Source of the DNA: Planctomycetota bacterium
Lineage (GTDB): Bacteria; Planctomycetota; Planctomycetia; Gemmatales; Gemmataceae
DNA: 13,484 nt
Direction: 5' to 3'
Assembly (NCBI GenBank): GCA_018970845.1
Contig: JAGWVO010000059.1
Location: 1-13,484, forward strand
The notes under the pieces are model-generated. The model did not search any database, was not told where the DNA came from, and saw nothing but the letters and a program-made list of their open reading frames with translations. Made by a program: the position numbers and the translations under genes. Position 1 is the stretch's first letter, and every line of letters begins with the position of its first letter. Shown here one piece after another: positions 13,449 through 13,484 of this stretch.

Positions 13449-13471
13449 GCCCCTCACTTCGTTCAGGGCTC
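13449..13471 (+). repeat. 23-nt hairpin-forming intergenic repeat, copy B
   Basis: It begins GCCCCTCACTTCG and ends AGGGCTC, with four mismatches to copy A. The outer GCCC/GGGC can pair. It lies 13 bases from the right edge, so its context is cut off. Confidence 0.5.
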
Positions 13472-13484
13472 CTACGCGCCGATC

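Larger units (their letters stand above)
13188..13484. other. Gene-free right end with repeats only
   Basis: About 300 bases follow the operon terminator. Base composition drops from the coding neighbours. An 88-codon minus-strand ORF (13191-13457) exists, but it runs through the repeats and has no ribosome-binding site or recognisable domain. Apart from the three repeat copies I see no gene, RNA gene or promoter I could support. Confidence 0.4.

Noticed and set aside
13191..13457. 88-codon minus-strand ORF at the right end
   Set aside because: It runs through the repeat copies, has no ribosome-binding site or recognisable domain, and its C-terminal half simply translates the repeat region.
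13105..13484. Possible CRISPR array
   Set aside because: Only two imperfect direct copies 235 bases apart, with no regular spacing.
1..13484. tRNA, rRNA or insertion sequence
   Set aside because: No cloverleaf with TTC-type loop, no rRNA-like stretch, and no transposase motif or paired terminal inverted repeats with target duplication were seen by eye.

Overview
The window looks like chromosomal DNA from a high-GC planctomycete, most likely Gemmatales/Gemmataceae. The markers are a DUF1559 prepilin-like protein with the H-X9-DG motif, a PSCyt1/DUF1549/DUF1553 'planctomycete cytochrome' protein paired with a DUF1501 protein, a Gemmata-style leucine-rich-repeat tail, and Pro/Ala-rich lipoproteins. 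This assignment rests on family knowledge; no search was run.

Layout: Positions 1-299 hold the 3' end of a leucine-rich-repeat gene on the plus strand. Positions 296-4873 are all minus strand: a four-Asp-box sialidase-like protein, a broken low-GC hypothetical gene whose last ORF overlaps the sialidase start (ATGA), a divergent sigma-70-like factor with an 18-bp perfect palindrome in its leader, a HEAT-repeat-like exported protein whose signal-peptide segment is cut off by an in-frame TGA, and a tartrate/D-malate dehydrogenase-type decarboxylating dehydrogenase. Positions 4974-6592 are a plus-strand pair: a Pro/Ser/Ala-rich lipoprotein and a cyclophilin-fold lipoprotein with substituted active-site residues.

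Positions 6593-7331 look empty but contain a 54-residue hemP gene (hemin uptake) on the minus strand. It has a sigma-70 promoter, a 7-1-7 Fur-like palindrome just upstream, and an intrinsic terminator overlapped by a competing hairpin. A doubtful small basic ORF lies beyond it.

Positions 7332-13104 are plus strand: a DUF1559 protein, then a tight PSD1 (two CXXCH motifs plus a LamG-like domain) and DUF1501 (Tat signal) pair, closed by a strong bulged hairpin terminator. The last 300 bases carry no convincing gene but hold two copies, and a truncated inverted third, of a 23-nt hairpin-forming repeat.

The most interesting points are the hidden hemP locus with its regulatory architecture, two adjacent minus-strand genes that are each interrupted by an in-frame stop, the operator-like palindrome before the sigma factor, and the cyclophilin with an altered active site. 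I did not find a clear new defence or mobile system.
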